DNA of 45,637 bases. Origin: Ruminococcus sp. GTDB lineage: Bacteria > Bacillota > Clostridia > Oscillospirales > Ruminococcaceae. A program made the position numbers and the translations under genes. Positions 23,670 through 31,700 of this stretch are shown here, piece after piece. The notes below the pieces were generated by a model. The model worked only from the letters and a program-made list of their open reading frames with translations. It was not told the DNA's origin and searched no databases. The stretch covers positions 1-45,637 of the forward strand of contig NZ_JAFUAG010000007.1 in assembly GCF_017464355.1 (NCBI RefSeq). The letters run 5' to 3'. Position 1 is the first letter of the stretch; each line of letters starts with the position of its first letter.

Positions 23670-26600
23670 TATTCTGTCTGAGTCGGCCGCTGACGTTCCT
23701 CACCGTTTACGATGAAGCGCTGGCCGCTGTTTATCAGGACGATATCCTCGCTGTCGGCACAGCAGTCAAGGCCTGTGGTGTTGTTGATAGTCCACTTGAT
23801 ATCCGAACGGCGGGCTATCATGCTGACATCGCCGTTCTCGCCCCCAAGGGCAAGGGACTTATCCCCTGCTATATCCATTTTGAGCATGGCATCTGTCAGC
23901 CGCAGCACAGTGCTTCCGCTTAGGGAGCCCACAGCTGTCAGCACCACACCGTTCATGGAGATATACACCCCTGAGTTTTCCACTGACAGTTCAGTGTTCC
24001 TGCCGCTGAGGTTGCCTATTGCGAAGCCCTCGTTGCCGTCGCCGTATATCTTTATGGAGCTTTGCTCCACAGACACGCTGGAAGAACCTGTCACCGCACC
24101 TATACCGCCGCCGTGCTGGGCATTGAACTCCACGGAGATATTGGTGTTTTCCAGCACCACATCAGCATTGCCGCTTAAGGCACCTATGCCGATGATATCA
24201 TGACCGTCCGCGTCAATGGTGACAGATCCGCTGACTACCCTTATCTTTCCGCCGAGACCAGAACCTATGCAGGCCCCGTTGACCCCGTGTCCGCCGATAT
24301 TCAGCGAACCGTTCATGGCCAGGAAAAGCTCGCCGTGTTCCTCAGCAGGCAGATTGCCTATGCCGTAGAAGTCCAGGGCTCTCAGCTCTATCTTCAGGTT
24401 GCCGTCCCCCTCCAGGGTCAGGCGGGCAGACTTGGGCACCCGTATGCCCGTGTTTTTCAGGGTGTTCTCACCCACGATGACCAGCGCCACATCGGCATTC
24501 TCGCCCAGGTCTATACAGGGATTTTTCACATCGTTGGAAAGGCAGGCGTTCTCCAGAGTTATCCTGCCCCTGTAATCAGGCTCTACCCTAATATGCACAT
24601 TTGTCTTCACACCCGGGGTGCCGAAGACGGTGATGTCCTTGTAGATCATAGCGCCCTGACCCACAACTATCTCGCTGACACCGTCCCTTACCAGAGTTGT
24701 AAGTGCCACACGGTTGGTCTTGCCTGCCACATACTGGCGCACTGCACCGCCGTTCTCGTATTCCTCGTGGTACCTGGCTATCTCGTGACGCACCTTTTCA
24801 TCTATCTCTCCGATGAACTCATTGTCAGGCTTGCCTGTGTAGAAGCCCTGTATCAGGTCGGCCCCCAGCAGTATGCAGGCACGGAGTTCCTCTGTAGTCT
24901 CAATGCCCTCCGCCAGCGCCATTATGCCGTTGTCATGGCAGAAGTTTATTACCTCCTTGACAAAGTGCTGTTTCTGGGGCTTGTTCTGCACATCGCTCAA
25001 AAGCACACGGTCTATCTTGACATAGTCGGGCATATATCTCAGCAGGTTGCTTACATTCGAGTAGCCTGTTCCGTAGTCGTCAACGGCTATTTTAACGTCC
25101 ATGCGCTTGAACATCTCTTTCAGGCGGTTGAGGTCGGCATCGTCCATTTCGGCTTCCTCAGTAAGCTCTACCACCACTGTGTCCCCAAGATGTTTCAGGT
25201 AGCCCTCTATCTCCTCCATGTCCTCCCCCGTCAGCCTTACACCGGGTATGCTGTTTATGAATATCTTGGCATCGCCGATGATATCCATGTTATCCTCCAC
25301 CAGGGCAAGCACGTTCTTGAAGGTAGCCCTTTCCACGTCAGCCAGCCTGTTCTGCATATCCGCATACTTTACTATTGAAAGGGGCGGCACACGCTTGTCC
25401 GTGGCCGAACGCATGAGCGCTTCATAGGAATATATCCCGCCGTCCTTGGCATTGACGATAGGCTGGAAACGATATGAGAGCAGATTGTCATCAAGTATTT
25501 TTGTGACCAGCTCATAGTCCGCCTTTTCATCTTCATCAAGACGGTCGTAGGCTGCGGTCATGGCGGCGAACTTGCCGCTTTTCAGCTTGTCCAGCTGGGT
25601 CTGGAGATTTCTTGCGGTCACAGCCCGCCTGAGTCCCTCTATCCCGCGGGAAACAAGGCCTATCCACCTGCGGTAGGTCTCATCATAGCTTCTGGGCGCA
25701 CTGCCGTATTCCACTGCCGCATAGCCGAAATTCTGGTTCTCAAAGAACACAGGTGTGAAGAACCATGCCCTGGGCTTATCCGCAGGCTCTGCCAGCTCAG
25801 GCAGAAGTTCTTCGGTGTCAAATATCCTTTCAAGGCCAGCAAGACCGTCCTTGCGGTCACTGCGGTACCTTACGGCATATATCATCTTGTCGGTGTAGCC
25901 CTCGTTGGGACAGGCAAGGTTATGGCTGCCGTCCATATATTTCCAGCGCTCGCAGAGGCAGAGATGAAAGCTCTCCGCACCCTTTATCTGGAAAGCGTAG
26001 GAATACACAGTACCCAGCAGGTCGGCAAGACTTGTCTGTATCAGCAACTCCTCCGCCATGGTGTTGTTCACCGAGTCAAAGCCTTCCTCGGATATATCGG
26101 TGCCCCATTCACGGCGCTTCATATCAAACTCAGGGATATTTGTGTGCTTGCAGCCGCAGCTTTCCCCTATGACCAGATAGGGCTGGGCGGTGTAGGGCTC
26201 GTTCTTCATGCCATGGAAGATGTTATCCATATACCCCGCCGCATAGCGGCCTGCTTCCTCCGCCGGTATCAGCGAAGAGGTTATGGACTTGGGCGCAGTC
26301 TGCCCCTCAAAGGTCGAGTCATAGCTGACCACGGCGATATCCGCAGGTATCTTTACTCCCCTCTCGGTCAGCGCCTTGCACAGGCCTATGGCCATGGCGT
26401 CGTTGGCACACACCACCGCCTCGGGCAGGCCTTTCTCGCTTGCAAGCAGCACATCTGCACAAAGCTCACCGCTCTGATACCAGAAGTCACCGTATATTAT
26501 CCTGTCCTCGGGCAGGGTGAGCCCATGGCTCTCCAGAGCATCCTGCACGGCCTTAAGACGCTGTTTTGCGTGCTTATGCCACTTCTTGCCCGAAAGAAAA

Positions 26601-27013
26601 GCTATGTCCTTATAACCATGCACCTCGATAAGGTGTGAGACCAGCTCCACCACTGCATCATGACATTCGGTGAAAATGCTTGGAAAATACGGGCTGTCCT
26701 TTTCAATGACCAGCACAGGCTTGTCAAAGCTGCGCTGCAGTTTTTCTTCGAGGGCAAGGGCTGCATCGGCGGTCTGTATAGTATCCTCCAGTATCACAGC
26801 CCCATCGAACATCTCAGGGCGCATCAGCGAGAATATATTTGCCTCGCCCTGCTCGCGCACTGCTGTATTCTGGTATTTATGGTACATCGAGAACACGCAC
26901 ACGTCCATATCACTGCCAAACGCGCTCGCTAGAAATCCCGTTATGAATTTGCTCTGATAGCTTTCATCCGCCTGTCCCACGAACAAGGCTATCCTTTTCC
27001 TGCCCTCTCCCAT
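23669..27013 (-). CDS. LacI-like sensor, EAL phosphodiesterase and beta-helix fusion
   Basis: A 1114-residue protein with no signal peptide or membrane helix. Four parts are seen. (1) A LacI-type binding fold (about 5-290) with AVVCANDAMAIGL and an ESCGC segment at its end. (2) A GAF-like and helical region (about 300-500). (3) An EAL domain (about 510-750) with YEALMR, FINS, VVELTEE, VDDYGTGYS, VKIDR, AEGIETT and QGFYTGKP, all residues needed for c-di-GMP hydrolysis. (4) A C-terminal beta-solenoid (about 770-1100) of about 25-residue turns, each with an I-G-x-L-S-G-like corner (ACIGSGLGG, IGIGALSGN, GGIGAVTGS, FAIGNLSGR, TAVGSLSGS). Such repeats usually occur on surface proteins. GAGGAG sets ATG 27013. 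It is convergent with the FIST-EAL operon and has its own promoter. Confidence 0.85.
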   Translation of the reverse strand: MGEGRKRIALFVGQADESYQSKFITGFLASAFGSDMDVCVFSMYHKYQNTAVREQGEANIFSLMRPEMFDGAVILEDTIQTADAALALEEKLQRSFDKPVLVIEKDSPYFPSIFTECHDAVVELVSHLIEVHGYKDIAFLSGKKWHKHAKQRLKAVQDALESHGLTLPEDRIIYGDFWYQSGELCADVLLASEKGLPEAVVCANDAMAIGLCKALTERGVKIPADIAVVSYDSTFEGQTAPKSITSSLIPAEEAGRYAAGYMDNIFHGMKNEPYTAQPYLVIGESCGCKHTNIPEFDMKRREWGTDISEEGFDSVNNTMAEELLIQTSLADLLGTVYSYAFQIKGAESFHLCLCERWKYMDGSHNLACPNEGYTDKMIYAVRYRSDRKDGLAGLERIFDTEELLPELAEPADKPRAWFFTPVFFENQNFGYAAVEYGSAPRSYDETYRRWIGLVSRGIEGLRRAVTARNLQTQLDKLKSGKFAAMTAAYDRLDEDEKADYELVTKILDDNLLSYRFQPIVNAKDGGIYSYEALMRSATDKRVPPLSIVKYADMQNRLADVERATFKNVLALVEDNMDIIGDAKIFINSIPGVRLTGEDMEEIEGYLKHLGDTVVVELTEEAEMDDADLNRLKEMFKRMDVKIAVDDYGTGYSNVSNLLRYMPDYVKIDRVLLSDVQNKPQKQHFVKEVINFCHDNGIMALAEGIETTEELRACILLGADLIQGFYTGKPDNEFIGEIDEKVRHEIARYHEEYENGGAVRQYVAGKTNRVALTTLVRDGVSEIVVGQGAMIYKDITVFGTPGVKTNVHIRVEPDYRGRITLENACLSNDVKNPCIDLGENADVALVIVGENTLKNTGIRVPKSARLTLEGDGNLKIELRALDFYGIGNLPAEEHGELFLAMNGSLNIGGHGVNGACIGSGLGGKIRVVSGSVTIDADGHDIIGIGALSGNADVVLENTNISVEFNAQHGGGIGAVTGSSSVSVEQSSIKIYGDGNEGFAIGNLSGRNTELSVENSGVYISMNGVVLTAVGSLSGSTVLRLTDAMLKMDIAGDKSLALGGENGDVSMIARRSDIKWTINNTTGLDCCADSEDIVLINSGQRFIVNGEERQRPTQTE

Positions 27014-27072
27014 ACTAAAACTCCTCTTCCCGACTATATACACAGCCATTCAAGCACATAATATCATGTTTT

Positions 27073-27101
27073 ATTATAACATATAATTGTTTGATTTGCA
27101 A
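27073..27101 (-). promoter_or_regulatory. Promoter of the EAL-beta-helix gene
   Basis: On the minus strand, TTGCAA (27096-27101), 17-bp spacer, TATAAT (27073-27078). Confidence 0.7.
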
Positions 27102-27163
27102 TATTTTTTCTTAATAATTTTATTTTTTATGTAAAATATACAGCATTCATTAAAATGCAAAAA

Positions 27164-27190
27164 TCCGACAGACCCCGCAGGCCTGTCGGA
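27164..27190 (-). terminator. Terminator of the Imm26-like gene
   Basis: TCCGACAG (27164-27171) pairs with CTGTCGGA (27183-27190); on the minus strand it is followed by TTTTTG. Confidence 0.8.
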
Positions 27191-27197
27191 CTTATTA

Positions 27198-29444
27198 CTA
27201 TTTGCTCCGCTTTTTCAGAAGCTCTATGTACTCCGCCCTTGTTATACCGCCGTACTTTTTCGCAAAGTCATCAAGGGTGCTGTCGGCGGGCAGACCGAGA
27301 AACTCCATGACCATATTGAACTTATCCCGCTTTTCGGGGGTAAGCAGACTGAAATAGAGCTTGGGGTACTTAGCCAGCAGTTCTGCCATGGTCCTGCCGC
27401 AGAAATAAGAGGTTATACCCAGCGACACCCCGCCGTTGAAGCACCTGTCCTCCTCCAGCAATTTGCGGATATTATCAGGCACCTCGTCCCAGGGCACCTC
27501 AAAGGAAGCGAAGCCCCATTCCACATACAGCGCCCTCGGGGCTTTCATTTCAGGCTTTGGCTTTTTCGGGGACATCTTCACGAAGGTCTCCGCCGTGAAC
27601 ATATTGAAATGCTCATTCCTTTTACCCACCCTTGCCAGCTGCAGCTCAAACTGTATATCCTCGGGAACAAGCTCCTTGTGGGCGACTATCTTGTGGGTCC
27701 CCCAGAGGATATCATTGTCCGAGCAGATGTCGGGCGCACGCAGAGGTCTGTCTGCCAGCTCCTCTGGGGTCATGTCAGCGTTATCGGTGATGAAGTCGTA
27801 CATTCTAACCACAATGGGCATAGTCATCAGTGAACGGAAAGAGTGGGTCTCGGGAAGCTCCTGCCACTTTTCCAGCTTTCTGGTGCTGCCTATGATGAGG
27901 CCGTAGGCATAATGCTCCCTGTCTGCTCTGCAGCGGAAGATATCCCCCTCCCTGAATTTCACCGTCTGATGACCCGTGTTTCGCACCTCATCGACCTGCT
28001 CAAAATAATCATCGGGGCAGGTGGAGATGTAGTATCTCATGAACTCGTGGAAGTCCTCATCGGTCAGTATCTTTTTGATACGTTCTGTTTCGCCTATAGC
28101 TATCTTCTGATTATTGCGGTAATTGCCTGCCCATATGCCGCTTTCGCCCTTTTTCAGGTAGATATCCAGCGTACCCCCGTAGGGCTCCCCTGCCATGACA
28201 TTTGAGGGAGTCACGGGCTTTGCCCTGCCCCTGCCCGTCTTTGGCCTGAGCATTTTCCGTTCCTCGGTCTCCAGGCGGGTGTCGAATTCAGTGTAGTTTC
28301 TGCTCAGCACCCGGCCCTCATCGTTTACCGCGTATTCCTCATATATGACCTTGACTATGGTGTCACCCTGATAAAACAGCGTCGTCCGCTTTTTGAGGAT
28401 ATGGGTAACACTGAACATAGTCTCGCTTTCAAGATCATCGTTCATGGGATCCAGGGCGAGGTACTTTCTCTCCTCATTGGTGAGCATTACGGCGTATTCG
28501 CCCTCTCTGAAATACTGCTCCGCCTTTGATACAGCCTTTTTTGGAGGGACAGAGGCTTCTTCGGTTTTCTCGGGAACAACGGCCTTTTCGGGAGAAAGCT
28601 TATCCCCGCAAAAACTGCCGAAGACCTCTTTTACCGCCTGATAGTTCACGCCCTCTCTCCCCCGCCAGAAATTCAGCGGGTAAAAGCTCAGGCCGTCCCT
28701 GCCCATGCCGTGTTCATCAAAATTTGCAAAGCTGTGGAGAAAGCCCTTGTTCTCAGCACCCTCCAGTATGCCGCAGACGGAAAGTATGCCCAGTATGCAG
28801 TGGATAGCATTTCCCGTGGCCTCGAAGAATTTCCGCTTGCGTATCTCGGCCAGAAGTGCGGTATCCATGTTGTGGGGCTTCATTTCAGCCACGCAGGCAA
28901 AAATGCCGTTGAGTATGCTGTAGTCTTCCTCGCAGGGTTCCACGGGGGGAAGCTTTTCAAACTCCCGCAGGTCGTTGAGGACATATTCAGCGCAGGAATA
29001 ATCGGGCTCGCTGCCGTACTGCTTGGGCGGCAGGTAGCGGAAGACATTGTACTTGTTCCAGTCCACCTCCTCAGCACTCTCCAGCCCGTGGGAACAGCCG
29101 CAGACAACGCAGACAGGCCTGCGCCACTCTGTCCTTTCTGCACCGTCGGAAACAAGCTCATGCGCGGGAAGCGCCCTTGCCCACACCAGGCTCGATACCG
29201 CCGAACGGTATCTCATATCCCCGCTTGAAAGGCTGTACAGAAAGCCCTTGGCTGCTTTTTCAAGGGATATGCGCTCTGCCAGCGCCTTTATCTCAGCTGT
29301 CATCTCATCGTGGGTGATACAGCTTTTCTCTGCCAGCACCCCGCTTTTTATGCCGTTTGCCCACTCGCTCTCAGTGGGCTGTTCCTTCATGATATTGGTA
29401 AGATAATACTTTTTCAGTACCCCAAGGGCTTTCTTGTCGGTCAT
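27198..29444 (-). CDS. Large protein with Imm26-like domain
   Basis: A 748-residue soluble protein. The N-terminal half (1-330) is not recognised; it has a C-V-V-C-G-C cluster near 110-115 that could bind zinc, and a charged linker near 290-320. The segment about 510-640, beginning KFREGDIFRCRADREHYAYG and continuing through VVRMYDF to the GTHKIVAHKE stretch, resembles the Imm26 immunity-domain pattern (G-D-x-F followed by a Y-x-x-G strand and a late W/F). The tail (about 640-748) holds helices with K-R-D-K-F-N-M-V-M. No toxin gene is adjacent. The start at ATG 29444 is set by AAGGAGG; upstream residues to 29576 cross the promoter. Function is unknown, and the Imm26 match is by eye. Confidence 0.7.
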   Translation of the reverse strand: MTDKKALGVLKKYYLTNIMKEQPTESEWANGIKSGVLAEKSCITHDEMTAEIKALAERISLEKAAKGFLYSLSSGDMRYRSAVSSLVWARALPAHELVSDGAERTEWRRPVCVVCGCSHGLESAEEVDWNKYNVFRYLPPKQYGSEPDYSCAEYVLNDLREFEKLPPVEPCEEDYSILNGIFACVAEMKPHNMDTALLAEIRKRKFFEATGNAIHCILGILSVCGILEGAENKGFLHSFANFDEHGMGRDGLSFYPLNFWRGREGVNYQAVKEVFGSFCGDKLSPEKAVVPEKTEEASVPPKKAVSKAEQYFREGEYAVMLTNEERKYLALDPMNDDLESETMFSVTHILKKRTTLFYQGDTIVKVIYEEYAVNDEGRVLSRNYTEFDTRLETEERKMLRPKTGRGRAKPVTPSNVMAGEPYGGTLDIYLKKGESGIWAGNYRNNQKIAIGETERIKKILTDEDFHEFMRYYISTCPDDYFEQVDEVRNTGHQTVKFREGDIFRCRADREHYAYGLIIGSTRKLEKWQELPETHSFRSLMTMPIVVRMYDFITDNADMTPEELADRPLRAPDICSDNDILWGTHKIVAHKELVPEDIQFELQLARVGKRNEHFNMFTAETFVKMSPKKPKPEMKAPRALYVEWGFASFEVPWDEVPDNIRKLLEEDRCFNGGVSLGITSYFCGRTMAELLAKYPKLYFSLLTPEKRDKFNMVMEFLGLPADSTLDDFAKKYGGITRAEYIELLKKRSK

Positions 29445-29466
29445 GGCTGTTGCCTCCTTTTTTAAT

Positions 29467-29495
29467 ATAATAACACGATCAAGCCTTCCCGTCAA
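29467..29495 (-). promoter_or_regulatory. Promoter of the Imm26-like gene
   Basis: On the minus strand, TTGACG (29490-29495), 17-bp spacer, TATTAT (29467-29472). Divergent from the tRNA promoter. Confidence 0.65.
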
Positions 29496-29529
29496 TATAA
29501 TTGAGGGAAAAATATCTCCCTTAAAACTA

Positions 29530-29558
29530 TTGACAAGCGGGAAGTTATGTGATATAAT
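29530..29558 (+). promoter_or_regulatory. tRNA-Ala operon promoter
   Basis: Perfect TTGACA (29530-29535), 17-bp spacer, perfect TATAAT (29553-29558), 18 bases before the first tRNA. Confidence 0.85.
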
Positions 29559-29576
29559 ATCTTTTGTCAAGAGCAA

Positions 29577-29649
29577 GGGCTCGTAGCTCAGTTGGGAGAG
29601 CGCTGCGTTCGCAACGCAGAGGTCGGGAGTTCGACCCTCCTCGGGTCCA
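29577..29649 (+). tRNA. tRNA-Ala (CGC anticodon)
   Basis: The 73-base cloverleaf begins GGGCTCG and ends CGGGTCCA. The acceptor has the G3-T70 pair that identifies tRNA-Ala. The anticodon stem CTGCG/CGCAG closes the loop TTCGCAA, giving anticodon CGC. TTCGA is in the T-loop. The CCA end is not encoded. Confidence 0.93.
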
Positions 29650-29668
29650 CTTTATCAGCTGAAAAAAC

Positions 29669-29741
29669 GGGGCATTAGCGCAGTTGGGAGCGCGCCACAC
29701 TGGCAGTGTGGAGGTCACGGGTTCGAATCCCGTATGCTCCA
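29669..29741 (+). tRNA. tRNA-Ala (GGC anticodon)
   Basis: The 73-base cloverleaf begins GGGGCAT and ends ATGCTCCA, again with G3-T70. The anticodon stem CCACA/TGTGG closes loop CTGGCAG, giving GGC. CCA is not encoded. It is co-transcribed with the preceding tRNA. Confidence 0.93.
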
Positions 29742-29755
29742 TATACCATATTTTA

Positions 29756-29787
29756 CCCCCGCAGATCTCAGGTTTGCGGGGGATTTT
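29756..29787 (+). terminator. tRNA operon terminator
   Basis: CCCCCGCA (29756-29763) pairs with TGCGGGGG (29775-29782), then ATTTTCT. Confidence 0.8.
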
Positions 29788-29876
29788 CTATAAGCATAAA
29801 CAAAGCTTTTTCGTGACTATGAGAAGCAGAGAGCAGGAGCTGAATGAACAAAAATATGATCATGGGAGGTAGAATT

Positions 29877-30557
29877 ATGCGTCCGATAAAAGATATCCGT
29901 GTATACAAAAGCCTTTCTGAAAACGCAGACGGCCTGCCCATGCCTGCGGGGGTCGTCAACAGAGAGCTTGCGGTCGTCCTGCACAGGGTCGCCATGAAGC
30001 TTTCGGAAAAGGGCTTCACTCTCGGGGACTTTGACCACATTTATATTGACCTTACCTGCTTCCCCACAGAGGGCGGCATTGCCCCCTCCAAAAGGAGCAT
30101 TGACCGATATCACAGCTGGTACCGCTGGTACGAGGCCGAGGTCAGCCGTGAATTATACGGTACCCTTGAAAGCCCCGAATGCATACCCGTCGTCATTGAG
30201 ATACTTGGGCAGGTGCTGACAAGGTTTTTCAGCACAGCCGAGTTTGGCAGTGAAGCTATACTTGCCTGCGTGAACGAAGCTGTCACTGCGGGAGAGGATA
30301 TGCTTGTGGTCTTCAGGGAGAAAACCTCTGCCAGAAACAGGGCTGTCATATATCTCAGGTATACCGACAGCGGGAAATTCTTCCCCCTGCTGCGGGTGTA
30401 CGGAGGTGAGGACGAGCTTATGCTTGAAAAAGACCTGCCACTCGCAAACAGCCTTGATGCTTACGGCACCATTCAGCTGAGCGCAAAGGAAGTCACCATA
30501 AAGCCCCGCAAAAATGCCTTCTCATCAGACCTTGCACCCATGATCTTTGAACTGTGA
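29877..30557 (+). CDS. Conserved-looking hypothetical protein
   Basis: A 226-residue soluble protein of unknown function, beginning MRPIKDIRVYK. An alpha-beta character is evident, with a Y-H-S-W-Y-R-W-Y-E segment near 80 and hydrophobic strands near 115-175. It has no signal peptide, cofactor motif or metal motif. GGGAGG (29864-29869) lies 7 bases before ATG 29877, so the earlier ATGs at 29844 and 29859 are disfavoured. Its last ten codons (SDLAPMIFEL and stop) and the next few bases recur, about 80% identical, at 33861-33896, where a truncated relative seems to end. It sits alone downstream of the tRNA terminator. Confidence 0.75.
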   Translation: MRPIKDIRVYKSLSENADGLPMPAGVVNRELAVVLHRVAMKLSEKGFTLGDFDHIYIDLTCFPTEGGIAPSKRSIDRYHSWYRWYEAEVSRELYGTLESPECIPVVIEILGQVLTRFFSTAEFGSEAILACVNEAVTAGEDMLVVFREKTSARNRAVIYLRYTDSGKFFPLLRVYGGEDELMLEKDLPLANSLDAYGTIQLSAKEVTIKPRKNAFSSDLAPMIFEL

Positions 30558-30636
30558 ACAAAAAGATCCATATATCGAACCGAAACCGCCCCACATTGTG
30601 CGTACAGCACAAAAAAAGCCTCTATGGATAATTAGA

Positions 30637-30860
30637 TCAAGCTACGAACCGTCTTCGCAATTCAAGCGGAGTCAGTTTTGTTTTGAGTTGGATGCGCTGA
30701 TAATAGTAGAAATAGATGAGATCATCAATAAGTTGTCAGGCTTCAGCAAATGTCTTGATCTTAGTCCTGTAAACGCACTCTGTTTTGAGGATAGAGAAAT
30801 AATTTTCAGCTCGATCTTTCTTCATTATAGCACGAAAGCTGTATGAGCAGTCGGATATGC
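30637..30860 (-). pseudogene. IS3-family transposase C-terminal remnant
   Basis: Read on the minus strand, the region encodes a fragment close to the IS3/IS150-type transposase end: K-K-D-R-A-E-N-Y-F-S-I-L-K-T-E-C, then Y-R-T-K-I-K-T-F-A-E-A, then an in-frame TGA (30736-30738), then Q-L-I-D-D-L-I-Y-F-Y, and finally Q-R-I-Q-L-K-T-K-L-T-P-L-E-F-R-R-R before a stop at 30637. The N-terminal two-thirds, including the first catalytic residues of the DDE triad, is missing. No clear terminal inverted repeats were found, so it is a decayed insertion sequence. It is too short and broken to be active. Confidence 0.8.
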
Positions 30861-30986
30861 GGTGAAATATGCTTTTTAACGATATCGGGCTGCAGCGGGC
30901 TCTGCGATACCTTCAACAGCTGCTCGGCTTCTGAATGCGGGGAACATTATATCTGAGAAAAAGCGATAATATCTTTCTTCAAAAGG
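30861..30986. other. Intergenic region behind the IS remnant
   Basis: No gene. It may be further decayed insertion-sequence DNA, but no transposase signature is readable here. Confidence 0.4.
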
Positions 30987-31023
30987 ACAGGCGGCACTTG
31001 CTATGACCACAAGTGCCGCCTGT
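30987..31023 (-). terminator. Terminator of the phosphoesterase/BMP operon
   Basis: A 14-bp perfect stem, ACAGGCGGCACTTG (30987-31000) with CAAGTGCCGCCTGT (31010-31023), followed on the minus strand by CCTTTT. Confidence 0.8.
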
Positions 31024-31040
31024 TTATCATTTAATCATGC

Positions 31041-31700
31041 TTATAGGAAAGCTCCTATCATTCTCTGAACTATATCCTTTCTGGTAAGACCGCTTTTGCA
31101 GTCATCAGCTGTTTCAAGGATATATCGCTCATATCCGTTGATTATCTTAGCACCGCTGGGGTGGTTCAGCACACGCTTGAATCGGCTGCCGTAGGTCGCA
31201 TGAACGTGTCCGTGAAGCATATATTTCGGCTGACAGCGCTCCATCAGCTCGCTGAAGCACTCAAATCCCCTGTGGGGCAGGTCATCCATATCGCCGTAAT
31301 CTCTTGCGGGGGAATGGGTGACAAGGATATCAAAGCCCGAGTTGTTGAAAATGGTCTGCTTGCAGTGCCAGATACGCCGCCTCATTTCCTTCTCAGTATA
31401 CATGAATGGTCGGTCGCCGTATTTCATCGAGCCGCCCAAGCCTAAAAAGCGCAGTCCGCCCACGGTAACTATCTTTCCGTCGATATTCACGCAGCCCTCG
31501 GGCGGGTGATCGGTGTACTTGGTGTCATGGTTCCCGGGAACGTACAGCAAAGGCGCCCTGCCCATAGTCACCAGAAACTCAAGATATTCCGCTTTCAGGT
31601 CGCCGCAGGAAACTATCAGGTCAATGCCCTCCAGCTTGTCGGGAGTGTAATAGTCCCACAAAGCCTTGCATTCCTCGTCTGCTAATATCAGTATCTTCAT
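31041..31700 (-). CDS. Calcineurin-like metallophosphoesterase
   Basis: A 219-residue cytoplasmic protein of the metallophosphoesterase superfamily. Metal-binding motifs are seen in order: ILADEE near the start (in place of D-x-H), VSCGDLK (G-D), VPGNHDT (G-N-H-D, about 56-59), VTHSPARD (the T-H site), and GHVHATYG (G-H-x-H). The first motif, normally D-x-H, is altered (AD-EE), so metal site A may be unusual. The substrate may be a nucleotide, a phosphoprotein or RNA. It overlaps the upstream BMP-like gene by 4 bases, so the two proteins are probably made together. Confidence 0.85.
   Translation of the reverse strand: MKILILADEECKALWDYYTPDKLEGIDLIVSCGDLKAEYLEFLVTMGRAPLLYVPGNHDTKYTDHPPEGCVNIDGKIVTVGGLRFLGLGGSMKYGDRPFMYTEKEMRRRIWHCKQTIFNNSGFDILVTHSPARDYGDMDDLPHRGFECFSELMERCQPKYMLHGHVHATYGSRFKRVLNHPSGAKIINGYERYILETADDCKSGLTRKDIVQRMIGAFL

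Noticed and set aside
24200-25378. A 392-codon frame antisense to the EAL-beta-helix gene
   Set aside because: It has no recognisable domain and no promoter or ribosome site, and it lies opposite a catalytic domain with conserved residues.
30736-30738. TGA in the transposase fragment read as recoding (selenocysteine or programmed frameshift)
   Set aside because: The fragment lacks its first part and any recoding element; simple decay explains it.
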